From: Mantis religiosa
Taxonomy: Eukaryota; Arthropoda; Insecta; Mantodea; Mantidae
Assembly (NCBI GenBank): GCA_030765055.1
Contig: CM060950.1
Span: 278,936,368-279,000,367, forward strand
Length of the DNA: 64,000 nt
Direction: 5' to 3'
The notes beneath the pieces are model-generated. The model ran no database searches and was not told the DNA's origin. It worked only from the letters and a program-made list of their open reading frames with translations. Shown here one piece after another: positions 11,051-23,787 of this stretch. The position numbers and the translations under genes are program-made. How positions within the stretch are numbered: position 1 is the stretch's first letter; each line of letters starts with the position of its first letter.

Positions 11051-12118
11051 ATTAAGGGAGATGCATATAAAACAGCCTTTTCTCAACTTATACAATGCAC
11101 CTTGCTCTGTGGAACAGCCATACATAAAAGGGCTCAGCTGTATACGGAATTATAACTATACAATTTATGAACATTCACTGTTGAAATTAATATTGAGCTT
11201 TTATTTATGCGTTCGCTATAATTTAAGTAATTCTCAGAGGCCCATTTCATATTGGACGTGGAAGACTTCTTAATTTTGATGAAAAGCGTTCTCAAGATTG
11301 AGGTTATTTTACGAGCTCTAAATAAACGCCAATTGGCCACTGATATATTTCCTATTCAATGGACACTATGCTAAAGATTTTGACATAAAAAATTCGTCTT
11401 CAAGCAGGTTTAAACTCTCAGTCTCGGGAAAGTATTAGCTGGCGAGTTGCTTATACGGTTTGTGTGTTTCACAGTGATATATAAAGGAAACATTTCCTAT
11501 GTCTGTAATGATAGTCATAAAATTGTGTTAGCATTAATTGAGAAAATTAATATTATGCGTTTTATTGGACCATTTTAACCTATGTGGTCCTCAGCGGCCC
11601 ATTGCACACTGGCCGTTAAATACTTCTTAATTTTGCACCTGGCCTCCTTATCTGGCTTGAAGGTCCTTTACATGACATAAATCTACGACACTTGATCACT
11701 GGGGTTATTTCCCTTTCAAGGAACCATATTCGCTTGCCTTTACAGTAGCATTGTCAATAAAATGAATTCTGTAAACGTTCATCTCGACCAACATGAAGTA
11801 GGTAGGATGATAAGAGTTGTTACACATAGTTTATACATGAGTAGAGAAAGTAATGTGAGTGCTACACATCAGATTCTCTGTCTAGTAACATTTTGTTTAT
11901 GTTTTATGATTTAGTGGTTACGTAAACGTAATGCAGAACTTTAAGATCTTAAGAGGATATTTTCAGAGCATGCGACACTTCATTTGACATAAAAATATAT
12001 TATATATATTGCAGTTTTCTTAAAATTATTGGAACTATTTGACTGTTTATGAGATAGACAAAATCTTATTACACAACATATGTAGATGTAATTTAAGTAT
12101 GCAATTTCCATCAAATAG

Positions 12119-12120
<2 letters not shown>

Positions 12121-12171
<51 letters not shown>

Positions 12172-12189
12172 TGTGTTTGTGTTTGTGTG
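12121..12189. repeat. (TG)n microsatellite
   Basis: Pure TG to 12,168, then interrupted by TTT triplets. Block Z1 has only a short GTGCGCGCGC at the same place (9,294), so the tract grew in Z2. Confidence 0.95.
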
Positions 12190-12352
12190 GTGAGCGAACC
12201 AATTTAAGAGTAATTCTTTGTTTCTGATTTGGGTTTACAAACACTTGTGCTTTCTGAAGCCACACAAGGAATTAAAAACTCAAACTTGCTAAAAATTACT
12301 CAAAACTACCAAGAAAATCACCTATTGCCATCTTTCGGCTCATAACTGCACA

Positions 12353-12560
12353 CAAGGCGGCCCGGGTTCATTCCCAGAGGACCGCAAAGTGAGATTGGTG
12401 GTGGACAACACGGCGCTGGGGCGGGTTTTCTCCGGGATCTCCGGTTTCCCCCGCCATCTCATTCCACCGGTGCTCCATCTTCATCTCATGTATCGTCAGT
12501 GTCATCGTCTGCAGTGCTGCATGTAGTAAACGTGGGCGTTAGACACTACACAATTCATTT
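12353..12560 (+). mobile_element. SINE (family S1) with tRNA-type B box and 13-bp target duplication
   Basis: The head carries CCGGGTTCATTCCC, a tRNA-type B box. The body shares long blocks with 964-1,130. The 13-base sequence tcataactgcaca flanks it on both sides (12,340-12,352 and 12,561-12,573). The A box is not clear, so the head may be incomplete. Confidence 0.85.
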
Positions 12561-12760
12561 TCATAACTGCACATGACTATCTGAATAACCATGCTAATAA
12601 GATTGGACTTTCAAACTCACCAGAGAAAAAATTATGAATATGGAACATCTAGGATCATGGCAAGCTTAAAAGATGTGCCCTGACGTCAGCAAATTCTGGG
12701 AGGCTAGAAGTAGAGAGACTTGGTTGTCAACACCAGAGAACTCGACACAGACATACACAT

Positions 12761-12761
<1 letters not shown>

Positions 12762-12797
<36 letters not shown>

Positions 12798-12799
12798 CA
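12762..12799. repeat. (GGCA)n microsatellite
   Basis: Nine to ten tandem GGCA units lie directly before the LTR remnant that starts near 12,803. Confidence 0.95.
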
Positions 12800-12802
12800 T
12801 AC

Positions 12803-14460
12803 CGTGACTGTGTGTTCGAAGATCTAAAAGTCCTATTTGTCGAAATTCTTATGTTATTTATTTGCGTAGAAACACACTGTGTAGCAGCAGAATTACATCA
12901 CATATCCCAGTCTACAGTACCAAGGTCGATGACGATAACAAACGTTCTGATTACATCAGTTCCCGTTACAACACTTCACAGCTGCTCTCTGCTTATCCCA
13001 TTTTGTACAACCAATCTCTGTTGGCGTTTCACAATCTCTTATATTTCTCATTCATAGACTCGAGAGGTTTCTCGAACGAATAGGAAAAACAACTATCCTC
13101 TGTCAGTCGAGATATTTTATTTATTATTTTATTGTATTTATTTATTATTTTATTTTATTTATTCATCACTTTTGAAATAACACTAGAATCTTCAAAACAC
13201 TGAAACCACATCTGGGCCGGCAAATCACTTATCTTCGTGATACACCATTCGCTTATATTTATCTGCCGCCTCTGTGAGTACATTAGCCACCCTATAGTAG
13301 ATAATGACTTCGCAGCGCTGCTCCCTCCTCGAGGCTGGTCGTCCCGAACAGCACCATCGTAGCGGGACAGACGATCTAGGTGTACCACCAACATCTACCC
13401 TCGGGGCACCTTCCGGATGCGGCAGACCACGTCGTTAATCCTCTTCACCACCCGGTACGATCCTTCCCAAGGCTGATGAAGATTCGGGCAGCGTCCCTTG
13501 ATCCGTGTAGGGCGGTAGAACCAGACAAGGTCACCTTGCTGAAACCTTTGGCTGTTGACTTGCCTGTGGTATCCGGTATTCATTCGGTAGCTCGCCTTCT
13601 GGATGTTCTGACGAGCCATCTCTTGCATGTCGTGGAGATTGTCCACCAGGTTCTCCGCATACTTGGTTGCTGGCTGCTTTGCTTCCGGGGGGCTTCCAAA
13701 AGCCAGATCACAGGGGAGGCGAAACTGTTGGCCGAAACTTAGGCTGGCTGGCGTCATCCCTGTGGTGTCGTGTGTAGACGAATGGTAGGCAAGCAGGAAC
13801 AGTGGCATCTTGACTTACCGGTCTCACTGATAACTTTCCACGACCTTTCTGAGCTGTTCTTTTATGTTCTTGTTGTATGCGACTGGGGATGTAGAGGTGT
13901 TGTGCGGGTCTTGTTCACACCTAAGTCTTACCAGTGCCTCCCTCAGCAGTTTGAACTCAAAATTGTTGCCATGGTTGCTGCGGAACTTCCCAAATCGGCA
14001 GAACACTTGCTCCACGAGGCAGTCTGTAATTTTCTTCACCTTCTGGTTCGGGAAAGCATACACCTCCGGCCACAACCTCCATCAGGTACTTGTTGCCCCT
14101 GTCGGACACTGGAAATGGTCCAGCTATGTCGACGGCGATCCTTTCGAATGGCGATCTGACGTACTGCTGCATGGGACCACGGCTCCTAGTCCGGGGACCG
14201 CGAATCGCCGCGCACACGTGACACTGACGGCACCATCTCTCAGCGTCTGCTCGGAGCCCCAGCCAGTAGTCTCCTTTCTTTAAATATTTTAAATCACCTT
14301 CGCGCGTGCTGTAGGGATTAACAGACTGCCAATAGTCCTCAACTGAAGGATTGTTAAGACGAAAGAAGGACTTCAAAGCCGCATATTTTTCCTCGCGCGT
14401 TACCTCCATTGCAGCGGTAAGCGATACTGAACATATCTGAACTTGCTCGGTTCTCACAGA
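12803..14460 (-). mobile_element. gypsy relic C: 3' LTR plus integrase end
   Basis: The LTR (about 12,803-13,313) begins TGACTGTGTGTTCG, a diverged form of the family start TGTGACTTTGTGGGTTCG, and retains 'aaaagtcc' and 'gtagcagcagaattacatca'. A pyrimidine-rich run (gctccctcctcgagg, a minus-strand polypurine tract) follows and then integrase. The element stops at about 14,460; gag, protease, RT and the 5' LTR are absent. Confidence 0.8.
13314..14457 (-). pseudogene. gypsy C integrase, largely preserved but frame-broken
   Basis: The frame 13,957-14,457 (166 codons, minus) contains the zinc-binding end 'WCRQCHVCAAIRGPRTRS', then the core start 'FERIAVDIAGPFPVSDRGNK' with the first catalytic D of the D,D-35-E triad, and ends at a frameshift. 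The overlapping frame 13,824-14,075 continues 'VYAFPNQKVKKITDCLVEQV' and 'FCRFG', and reaches 'RSNHGNNFEFKLL' where families normally have SDxGxxF: the second catalytic D appears as N. The frame 13,395-13,808 gives the C-terminal part ('LLAYHSSTHDTTGMTPASL', 'GYHRQVNSQRFQQGDLVWFY'). Two shifts and the D-to-N change indicate a dead gene. Confidence 0.85.
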
Positions 14461-15534
14461 CGTAAAGCAAGAGTACCAACAATGAAACTACTACGGGTTA
14501 TTTGTTTCCCATTAGGCTAACAGAATGTAATAAGATTGAATTTTATTGCGAAAATTTATGACTGTAAAAGAATTTGATCATTCTTTGTTTAACAGCCCTC
14601 GTAGATATCTTAGTTACACAAACCCTACTTCGCCCGTTCATGGTTCAGTTTAGTTTATGAATGTGACATCGTTGCAATTGTATATATAATACGAGTTTAA
14701 GCATATAGTTTACATAAACGATTTTTTTCCTTCAAACCTTTATTTTCAGTATTTTCAAAACGGTCCGAATGGGAAGTGTAATTTCCACGGCCCAGGTGAA
14801 AGTAATATGCAAGGAAAAAGTCTTAGATTACATCAAACATTTACAGAATACACCTGTGTCATACTGCAGTAGGTATTTCATTATAATAGAACTATAAGAA
14901 AGTAAGAATACACATTTTGATATAATCTAAATTGAACTGTTCCATATTTCTATCCTGTAGTCATTTCTAGAACTTACTTTCCATGGAGCCTTCAAAAGCA
15001 GGGATCAACACATTGCAAGTTTTTCATATGTACCACGTTTGTTATCACTTTTGACGTACTATAACTGAACCAAAAGAGTAAATCCAACTACATATATGGT
15101 ATAAATTACTTTGGTTGTGAAACTACTGGCAGAGCCACGGCCCCTTAAAGGTTCTCTCATCTTCTTTCACTCTATGACCTCAAAGCGGTGAACCTAGGAT
15201 GCGCTCAATTTTTTCCTGATTTTGGTGATCGCTCCGCGAATTGCCAGCATAGACTGGAGGTGGTCAGCAGATTTCCGAAAGGATTTTTAACATGATAAAG
15301 CAAGTGGGAATCTTTTCTCCCACGGTTTTAGAAAGAATTAACTTCTGTTTAAGGTACACAGTGTCAGGTGGCACTTTGTGTGGAGATACTCGTTTTCGAT
15401 ATACTTCTTATATTCTTCTCAGATAAGCAGTACTCAATCGTCCATTTATATCCTGGCCATGCCAAGCCAACGATACTCAATGGATTGGTTTCGCCTGGAG
15501 GAAGGATAACGTAAGTGGAAATGGGGCGACTGAT
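14461..15534. other. Unassigned AT-rich stretch
   Basis: I see no ORF with recognisable content, no repeat partner and no RNA gene here. Confidence 0.4.
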
Positions 15535-15930
15535 TCAATGAGTCACGGCAGTATAGACGGCATGGTGCCTACCATTTTCCAGTTGCAGTCTCCCCGGCAG
15601 GCTACTCCCAACCAACGTAGAGCTGAAACGGCCTACCAGGTTGGCCGAAGAACTTCCTGCCGCCCAAGGAGGCGTTTTCCAGGAGCAAATCATCCTGCTA
15701 TGCAGCGCCAAATCACCCGCCGACACTTCTACCCTGAAACAGACCATCAGATGAGAGATGATATGAAATGATAATGGAAATGAAATGGAGGGACAGGAAA
15801 CGCAAGTGATATAATTAACGTACTAAACATTGGCTTGACGAGCCTGGAAATCTCGAAGCCGGACACGGGAATCGACCCCGGACCTCCGAAATGCAGGCTG
15901 CAATAGAAACCAACTGAGCCATCCCGCACG
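15535..15930 (-). mobile_element. tRNA-derived SINE (family S2)
   Basis: The minus strand starts with a tRNA-like head: A box TGGCTCAGTTGG (15,910-15,921) and B box GGGTCGATTCCC (15,867-15,878), 43 bases apart as in a tRNA. The body includes 'ctgaaacagaccatcagatg' and 'aatgaaatggagggacag' (plus strand), which recur at 60,120-60,210. The 3' end near 15,535 is a guess from where similarity and composition change. Confidence 0.75.
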
Positions 15931-15946
15931 ATAAGCTATCACATAG

Positions 15947-16997
15947 TGACCAGCTCTGAAAACAATTCACCAGCAAGCGCATTCCATATTACTATTTCCA
16001 CTGTACTTACAACAGTATAGGCAAGAAAAGTATTTTTACAAAAGTTTGCTTCGATCAATATTAAGTAAATAAATGAACTAAGTGGTTCTAAGATTAAGTT
16101 GTACAGGAGTTATTAGGGAAATTCACATAAGTTTACACGTGCAATTTTATTTTTAGCAAAATGCAGAAGTTATATACTTTACAGGTCACAGTTATCGTTT
16201 TTTTAATTTTAATGTAGAAGTGTGTGTTTTACGCTTAATAATATTAAATTAAAATTTCATTCCTGGTCTAATTAATAATTAGCCATTGGTAATACTAAAT
16301 ACAGTCTCTCTGTAATGTGTACACCATTGGTAGAGTATAAGTAATGATTTATTTAAGTGTAATAAGCAATATTATATCAAATGTTTGGACTTAGAGTTCT
16401 TGTTATTAAGAAGAGTATGTCTTCAGGTTCGTTAGTACAAACACGTGGGCGTGAAACACTCAAAATATACATAGAAGAATTGGCGATTTCATGTTCTGTT
16501 GTGAGCAGAGGAAACGTCAGTTGTGATTATAGAGACACACATGGTAACATTTCGAGAGATTGATAATAACAAACACCTAAGTTCCTTGCGCTTGGCTCCC
16601 CGTGTTGCAAAATTAAAGTGGACGAACAATTCATAAAATTAATCGAAGTTATTAATTGCGGGTGTGCTTTAGATCGGCGCTTATAGATACATTTAATTAT
16701 TTATTTTCATATTTTATTCATACACATCTGAAAATGTCAATGGGGAGCAGACACAAAGGAGGGATGCTACATTCATATACTCGTTAAGAAGTACGCAATA
16801 TGTCTAATTCCTTGACAAACTATGTGCAGAGTAATAGTGTCTGTATTAAAAACGTTTGGAACATTGTAGCTTAGATTACATGTGTGTGGAAAGAAGCGTC
16901 AGACGAACAATTAAGGAGACCAAGGATATGCATTCCCATTCTACTCCTTTTTCCATGCCCCAAAAGATAACGCGCAGAAGGTCTCCTTAGATAGCTT

Positions 16998-17032
<35 letters not shown>

Positions 17033-17522
17033 AATAGTTCGAGTGACGATCAGGAATAATAATACAAACTGAGAAAAAGACCTTCTTTAGGGAAGGTGTA
17101 TGCTAAGTTAAAATATCCAGAAGAGTTATAATGATAGACTAACTATGCAAAACCTTCCATTAGAAAAGTTCCACGACTTGACTCTTCTAGCGCTCTCAAT
17201 CTTCATATCTACAGTTTAATTACTCCTTTAAAGCACCCAAAGAAGAGCCTTCTCCACTAATACAATCATAATATCTTACGTCTACGTCATTATCATTCTG
17301 AACTGATCCCTACAGACCTTGCTTGGGATACCGAAGATATATTCGTTGGCTGACAAAAATGTTTCCTTCAAAATTGCCCACATAATTCAGCTTGCTGAAG
17401 ATAAATTTACCAGCATTCAGCACTGGATTGGCAAAAATGATGCAGCCTCGTGAAGTAAATTAAAGTAGAATACCTCTAGAAAGAAAGATTGCAGCACATA
17501 TCAATTCACTTGGAAGAGGACG
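15947..17522. repeat. Segmental duplication block X, copy B
   Basis: Partner of 1-1,682. Unlike copy A it lacks the S1 SINE (empty site near 16,944-16,964) and has an A33 tract at 16,999-17,031 where copy A has only 'caaagaaacaaaag'. It continues without a break into block Y. Confidence 0.75.
16999..17031. repeat. Poly-A tract, 33 bp
   Basis: Uninterrupted A run inside block X copy B, absent from copy A. No SINE or LINE body adjoins it, so it looks like microsatellite growth. Confidence 0.95.
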
Positions 17523-18306
17523 GCAATGATGGTTATTCAGATTTTTCAAGAGGGGAGTATGCCGCCCATTTTGAAATAGAGGAACAAATAAGATATGAGG
17601 CGGCCACTTAAAACAAGACACCAGCCTCAAGATAAGGGTACATGCAGATCTCAGCATGCAGTAAGATAGCAGAGCTAACATCTGCCCCCCTTCCCATCTA
17701 AGTACTCTCTATGTTCCAAGGCGCATCAGACTGCCATCTCATAGGAATCAAACTGTATTAATGATCAGAGACTTGAAGCTCTCCCGGCGTTGATTATGAA
17801 TGATTTCTTCTCGGGAGATCAGCCAGGTAAGTGCTAAATCACCGTTCAAGATTTCGACGACGCACTCAGTCGCCACCATTCAGGATTCGGATGTAAGCAG
17901 CCAGCGAGGCGTTCTTTATGTCCTTCCGTATAGTTATAAATCCTGCATACGGCAAGCTCACATCCAGTCCCCTGATGATGGCGACAGAGTGCCTTGTTTA
18001 AGGTTCGGACAGCGAATTAGCAATTACCTGGCAGATCTTCAGAAAGGAAATCATGTATTAAAGTTATTTTACATGCAATAAACTCCATGTTCCTCCGCCG
18101 GGTCTGAAATCGCGACTTCAGTAACCAGAGGCCAGCATGTGACTTACACAGAACCAGATTAGAAACAGACAAACAGAGGGTGGAAAAACACTACGATAGA
18201 CACAACATAATCATTATAGTTCTTTTCTTTATGCATATCACCTATGCAGCAGCTGAGTTTGGAAGTTATGTATATCTTATATCCGTAAATATGTATGTAT
18301 TAGTAT
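17523..18306. repeat. Block Y, copy B
   Basis: Matches 9,520-10,057 with more sequence in the middle (about 17,760-18,050, including 'gattatgaatgatttcttct', which copy A lacks). It ends 'tatgtattagtat', directly followed by the gypsy LTR. The last six bases, tagtat, recur after the element at 23,025-23,030. Confidence 0.65.
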
Positions 18307-18688
18307 TGTGACTTTGTGGTTTTGTAGAATTAAAAGTTCAAGTTGCAGAAATTCAAGACGTTCTTTATTTCCGTAGAGATATACGTAGAGTAGCAGGATG
18401 ACGTCACATACACTATCACAATCTACTAAGGTCATTCAGCACAACAAAGAGCTACTCAACGTCCACAGTTTAAAACTCTTGTTACAATTCCTGTTCACGT
18501 TTACCTTTACAACTGTTCCCTGGCGAGCCGCAGAACAAACAAGAAATGGAATGCTCTGTAAGACAATCGGGATATCATTAGGATATACCGTTTATCTCTT
18601 TATTTGTTTGGCATGCATTTTATCTCCGCGCTATATTTATCCGCTTATCGCTGCCACGCGCGCTTTGGTAGAAATTATAATCGCGACA
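18307..18688 (-). repeat. 3' LTR of gypsy B
   Basis: Runs from TGTGACTTTGTGG to AATCGCGACA on the plus strand. It is shorter than the 5' LTR because of internal deletions. A purine-rich stretch on the minus strand (gaggaggcagc) adjoins it and is the likely polypurine tract. Confidence 0.8.
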
Positions 18689-19650
18689 ATGCTGCCTCCT
18701 CAAGGCTTGTCGTCCCGAGTAGCACCATCGTCGCGGGCAGACGATCCAAGCGTACCACCAACATCTTCCCTCGGGACACCTTGTGGATGCGGTAGACCAC
18801 GTCGTTAATCCTCTTCACCACCCGGTAATTCCTTGGCACTGCTGTTGATGTTTCGGGCAGCGTCACCCTGCAGGTGACCTTGACTGTTGGCTTGCCCACC
18901 GTATCGCGTCTTCATGCGGTCGCTCGCCTTCTCAATGTTCTTACGAGCCGTCTCATGCAGCTCGTGTAGGTGGTCCACTGGGTTCTCCGCATACTCATTT
19001 GCTGGCTGTTTTGCACCCGGGGGCGTAACTCTCGGACCAACTTTAATCTGGCTGGTGTCATCTTAGGGGTGTCTTGTGTTGAAGAGCGGTAGGCCAGCAG
19101 TAACAGCGGCACCTTGACGTCCCAGTCTCGCTAATGGCTGGACACGCCCTTCTTCAGGTGTTCTAAGGTCTTGATGTACCTCTCCACCATGCCATCCGAA
19201 TGGGGATGTAGAGGTGTTGTGCGGGTTTTGTTAACCCCAAGTCTTTCTCGTGCCTCCATCATCAAGTTGGACTCAAAATTAATCCCGGGTGGCTGTGGAG
19301 CTCTTACGGCACTCCAAATCGGCAGAACACTTCCTCCACGAGAAATTCTGTGATTGTCTTAGCCTCCTGTTTCGGGATGGCATACACCTTAGGCCACTTG
19401 GTGAAGTAGTACACGACCACCATCAGGTACTTGTGACATCCGTCGGACACTGGGGATGGTCCAGCTATTTCGACGGTGGTCTTTTCGATGGGCGCTCCGA
19501 TGTTGTACTGCTGCATGCGACCCCGCCTCCAAGTCTGGGGTGCGCGAGTCGCCGAGCACACCTGACAAGACGACACCATTTCTCAGCGTCTGCTCGGAGC
19601 CTCAGCCAGTATTAGCGTAGTGGGAGCTTGTCGATGGTTCGGTTTATTCC
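18689..19650 (-). pseudogene. gypsy B integrase (decayed)
   Basis: The minus frame 19,304-19,579 carries 'CQVCSATRAPQTWRRG' and the core 'VEIAGPSPVSDGCHKYLMVV' followed by 'YFTKWPKVYAIPKQEAKTIT' and 'FLVEEVFCRFG', which is the first half of the integrase catalytic core with its first D replaced by E (VEIAGP instead of VDIAGP). The C-terminal part is at 18,912-19,112 ('LLLLAYRSSTQDTPKMTPAR'). Frames between them are shifted. Confidence 0.85.
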
Positions 19651-20720
19651 AGGTGTCCTCCTGAAGAACCTGCGTGCACTGCCTCCAAGTCCTCCGGAAA
19701 CATACTTCGGGGTAGTAGCAAATGTTCTCTCTGCCCCTTCTCAACAGGCGATTCAGATACCTGGAACAGCACGCCTTCTCTTGCCTTCAGTTAGTCCCAT
19801 TGGGCCAAGTATGACTTGTATGTGGCGCTCCTTGGTGCGCTGTCCTCCCAGGTTGGTTTTGTCTCTGCCTCCATTTCTTTCAAGATTTGCCCCAAGTTTG
19901 CGTCCCAAAGCTGCACTCTCCTCAGACCTGCACTATCCCTGCCGTGACAACTTGGACAGCTAGGGCACGCTACATCTCATTCACAATTATGCACTGGTCG
20001 CACAATTCTTGCAAGGTCTCCGGTACATGCCGTCTGCATTGCTGAGTATGTTAGAGATCCCTTGATAAAGCTGTGGTAATAACGGCACAGCACCAGGATG
20101 CTGTGCAATTCTCTCATAACTTTCTTCTGACGCCAATCTCACACGGCCTGTGTCTTCTGTGGCTCTGTGGCCACTCCGGTTGTTGAGACTATGTGGCCCA
20201 AATAGTTGCCTTCCTTTCAGAAGAGTTGGCAATTCTTAACGTTCAGCTTCAATCTGGTTACATGTAGTATACGCCCTGCTCAGGTTTTCGAGATGGTCTT
20301 CGAAGGTCTTACCGACGATGATGATGTAGTCTAGGTGTAGCCGGCAGGCGTAATAAGTTTGTCACCTCATCGCTGATTCCATGAGGCGTTGGAAGGTAGC
20401 GGGTGCGTCGCAGAGGCAAAAACTCAGAACTGAACTGCTAAAGCCCATGTCCTGTCGAGAATGCAGTCTTTTTTATGTCTCGGGTCGAGAGCCGCATGCC
20501 AGTACTCGACTTCAGGTCTAGTGCCGAGAACATCTGTGCACCTGCTATCTTACAATGGTGTCGTCAGTACGGGGTAATGGGGTGCAATCCTTCCTGGCGA
20601 AAGCATTCAGCTTTCTGTGGGCCACGCAGAAGCGTAGCTTGCCGTTCTTCGTTGTCACCAGAACTACAGGGGAACACCAAGGGCTGTCAGGCTCTTCATG
20701 TCTTCTGGCATATCTCGTAC
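19651..20720 (-). pseudogene. gypsy B reverse transcriptase and RNase H (heavily decayed)
   Basis: By alignment with 3,261-4,170, the nucleotide stretch 20,280-20,480 corresponds to the RT palm, for example 'cgagatggtcttcgaaggtc' and 'catgaggcgttggaaggtag', and the fingers lie near 20,590-20,690. A ~100-bp segment around 20,480-20,560 has no partner in copy A. No open frame of useful length remains on the minus strand. Confidence 0.7.
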
Positions 20721-22419
20721 CGCCGCTTATTTATCCACACAGGTCCCAGGACCCAGTCCTCCTTCGTCCAGGGAGTTACCGAGCTGTTCCAGAAGGGCGC
20801 CTGGCGCCCCCGTGGTGCTTTCCATAGGGAAGACCTAGGTACTAACAAGCCCCGCATCTGGTCCTGTAGACCCAAGACGAGATGGAAGTGGATACGCCAC
20901 TTACGCTCGCCAAACCCAAAATGGAAGGGCTACCGTTATGACCTCGATGGGGCCGCCTGCTGACCTAGCACACCTTCTACTAGCTATGCCGGCTAGTACG
21001 CGGAATATTAATGGCTTCTCTCAACCCCGTTTGGAGACGTACCCGATCTTCCACGGCCTGCGAATTCCCAGGCGCTCATCAAGGTTGCTGAAGTATAACT
21101 TCCCCATTAAGCTACCGGACTTTCCTGCCGACGTCGACCGTCTGCTCGTGGCTCCTGAGGGCAGTCAGCCGCAATATGACCATCTCAGGCATCTTCGCGA
21201 CGAAAACTAATTGACGTACGGCACTCTGTTCCAATATATACTTCAGCAAACAATCCTTCACCACATCCATGGTGTCGCACGATGCCGACTAAAGCTTGCA
21301 TGTCGACACGACTACCTCGTTGGCCAACCAATGGCTATGTCAGGTCTGATGTATGTCACGGCTGCTCGTGGTAGGGCTACCCTCTCACCCAACAGTCCGC
21401 AATGGGGCTGTCATCCATCCGTCGGCTGACGGCACGCAATAGCACTCGAGGTGATAGTGTCGGTGGTGCCGACGTGCCCCGCGCCACGCCGAATCGTATT
21501 TTTCTTCCGGCTGCTCTACCTGGTGTAGGCAATCTCTCTCTAGGTGTCCCAGCTTTCAACACTCTTATCACAGGCCACTAGATCTGTGCCAGCGTCCCTC
21601 GACTAGTCGTCAGTCTCCATTATCGTAGATACTCCTGGTTTGCGTCGATAGGGTAGCCGTCACCTTAGCCGCGTCCTTCCTCAATGCTGCCGTTAGTGCC
21701 TCGTGGATGTGGTCGCCGAACATTAGGCGTTGACGTATCCCGGGGTCCCGTAACCCTTCCAAGAATATGTAGCCAGCCTCTAGAGGTACGAACTCTGTGG
21801 GAGGTCGACTAAGTCTATGCTGGCCAATTTTTAATTTGCCAGGGTGAAATCCTGCTGCACCTCCCCTGGCTGTTGTCACCGTGATTTCACCTGGCTTCTG
21901 TAACCTGTGACTAGGCGGTGGTTTCCAGGGCTTCCCAGATGTCCTTGGGCGCAGCCGCTGCCTGGATCGCGTTTAGGAGTTCTGCGGCAGGTCCGTGGAA
22001 GTGGACTATTAGCTGTGCGGCCTCTTCTTCCGTGGACCACTTGTTTTGTTTGGCCACTGAGTCCAACAGGTGGCGAAAGACTTCCAAATTTGTCGCTCCG
22101 TCGTACTTAGGAGGTGTGACGCGCTCAGATGTGGCGTCCCAGCGTGTTGGCCTTCACGTCCTTCAACCTCCTGTCTAGGATGTTCTCTACCAAGACGTAC
22201 AGTGACTTGGTGTTGCTGTCGGCCTTTCCCTCCAGGTCGCTAACACGGCTCGAAAAGTCCTCGACGCGCTCGCACAACTACGTGATTTTCTCCTGTAAGC
22301 CGGACAACTGCACCTCAAATTTGCCAACGAGGGCTTCGTTCGCAGCCTTCATTTCGTTGGTCAATTCGTTCATCTTCAAAAAAATTTCTTCCAATTGTAT
22401 ATCGATCTTTGAATGATTC
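20721..22419 (-). pseudogene. gypsy B protease and gag (decayed)
   Basis: The protease side aligns with 4,700-5,190. Gag is best seen in the minus frame 21,610-21,879: 'VPLEAGYIFLEGLRDPGIRQ', then 'DHIHEALTAALRKDAAKV', the same block as in copy A. A zinc knuckle is split over frames near 21,520-21,570. The open frame of 89 codons is the longest surviving piece of gag in the window, but its ends run into frameshifts. Confidence 0.7.
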
Positions 22420-22433
22420 ACCTCCTGACACCA
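22420..22433 (-). promoter_or_regulatory. Primer-binding site of gypsy B (tRNA-Leu-like)
   Basis: The minus strand reads TGGTGTCAGGAGGTG two bases from the LTR end, complementary to a tRNA-Leu 3' end including CCA. Confidence 0.75.
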
Positions 22434-22435
22434 AT

Positions 22436-23024
22436 TGTGACTTTGTGGGCTCATAACCAGGAGATCCGTGGTTCAAATCCCTACCATGGAATTGAATTTT
22501 TCCTTTTTACTCTATCCGTCAAATATCTTAGCCTATATACGGCTAGTGTGGAGAAATGATTAATTTGCATAAATTAATTAAAATTCCAAGTTGCATAAAT
22601 TCAAAATGTTCTTTACTTCCGTGGAAATATACGTACAGAAGCAGGATTACGTCACATTTACTATTACAATCAAGCAAGGTCATTGACCACAACTAAGAGC
22701 CTACTCAACATTCACTGTTTACAACAACTCTTGTTACGATTCCTGTTCACGGTTGTCTTTACAACTGTCCCCTGGCGACTTGTAAGCTTCCTTAAATATA
22801 CCAGGACTCATTTTACTGGATACTAGTGGAAAAACAAGAAATCGAATGTTCTGTAAGACAATCTGGATGTCACTAAAATTTTCCGTTTACCTCTTTATTT
22901 GTTTGGAGTAACTTTTATTTGCGCGCTATGCTTATCTGCTTAGACAAGCTGTTTATCTCCGTCCGGCATCATCTGCCCCTTATTGATCCATCGCGCACTT
23001 TCGTAAAAAATGTGTTCGCGAAAG
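22436..23024 (-). repeat. 5' LTR of gypsy B
   Basis: Starts TGTGACTTTGTGGG and ends TTCGCGAAAG on the plus strand. It matches 6,358-6,826 apart from a ~120-bp insertion near 22,452-22,575. Confidence 0.8.
22452..22575 (+). mobile_element. SINE fragment inserted in the gypsy B LTR
   Basis: This stretch is absent from the other LTR copies. It contains a tRNA-type B box, GTGGTTCAAATCCC (22,471-22,484), and then T-rich sequence. The flanks look like partial copies of 'cataaatt', but no exact target duplication is clear. Confidence 0.5.
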
Positions 23025-23082
23025 TAGTATCTGTTGACAGTGCGCGGTTTCAAGATTACCAAAGAGAAGGCAGAAAATAAAC

Positions 23083-23152
23083 TCCGGCATGACCCTAAAC
23101 CACTATCCAAGGATTAGGAGTACGATGCCTTATCCGTTAGGGCACGGGAGCT
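23083..23152 (-). pseudogene. Decayed tRNA-Arg-like pseudogene
   Basis: The minus strand keeps 'CCCTAACGGATAAGGCATCG' and the loop CTCCTAA, but the T arm is destroyed. Confidence 0.55.
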
Positions 23153-23787
23153 AACATACACGGTCGTGTTACACATCAATAGATCAACTGCTGCACACAG
23201 ATACAGGGTCAGGTAGAGAGACCGAGAGAGAGGGTAGGTTGGAAGGGGGCGGAGTGAAGGCATGGAAATAGCTTAGCCTTTTCTTTTTCTTATACCATTA
23301 CTGGTTAAATAAGTTGAACAGTTATAAATTAAACTTCTCAATTATATACGGAATTATATTTATAAAAGCGTGTTAGCAATTGTTAGTGAAATTAATGAAT
23401 TTTTTTATATGGAGGCGCTTAACTTCTGTAGCTCTCAGCAACTCATTGCGTATTATGAGTAAAAGGAGTCTTAATGATAATGGGATATCCCTATGTCCAG
23501 CTTGATGTGCTTTTATGAGCCCTAATTCTACCACATCTGACCACTTGGTGTATTCCCTATTTAAATGACGCCATGCTCAAGATATTTAACGGAAAAGAAA
23601 TGTTAGGTACTGTGACGTGTTAGAACCAGTGAAATCGGGACTGCGAGCGAGCATGTTACTTATACAGTTTGTGTGTCTTACAATTATATATAAAAAACAT
23701 TATATCTGTTTACCTTTATTAATGTGTATTAATATTGATTATTGGTAATGCGTGGTTTTGAGATTACCAAAACAAAGCCAAAAAAAA

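Larger units (their letters stand above)
18307..23024 (-). mobile_element. Ty3/gypsy LTR retrotransposon, copy B, with 6-bp target duplication
   Basis: Both LTRs are present (18,307-18,688 and 22,436-23,024). The sequence tagtat flanks the element on both sides (18,301-18,306 and 23,025-23,030). Coding order on the minus strand is gag, protease, RT, RNase H, integrase. All frames are broken. A short SINE fragment has inserted in the 5' LTR. Confidence 0.9.
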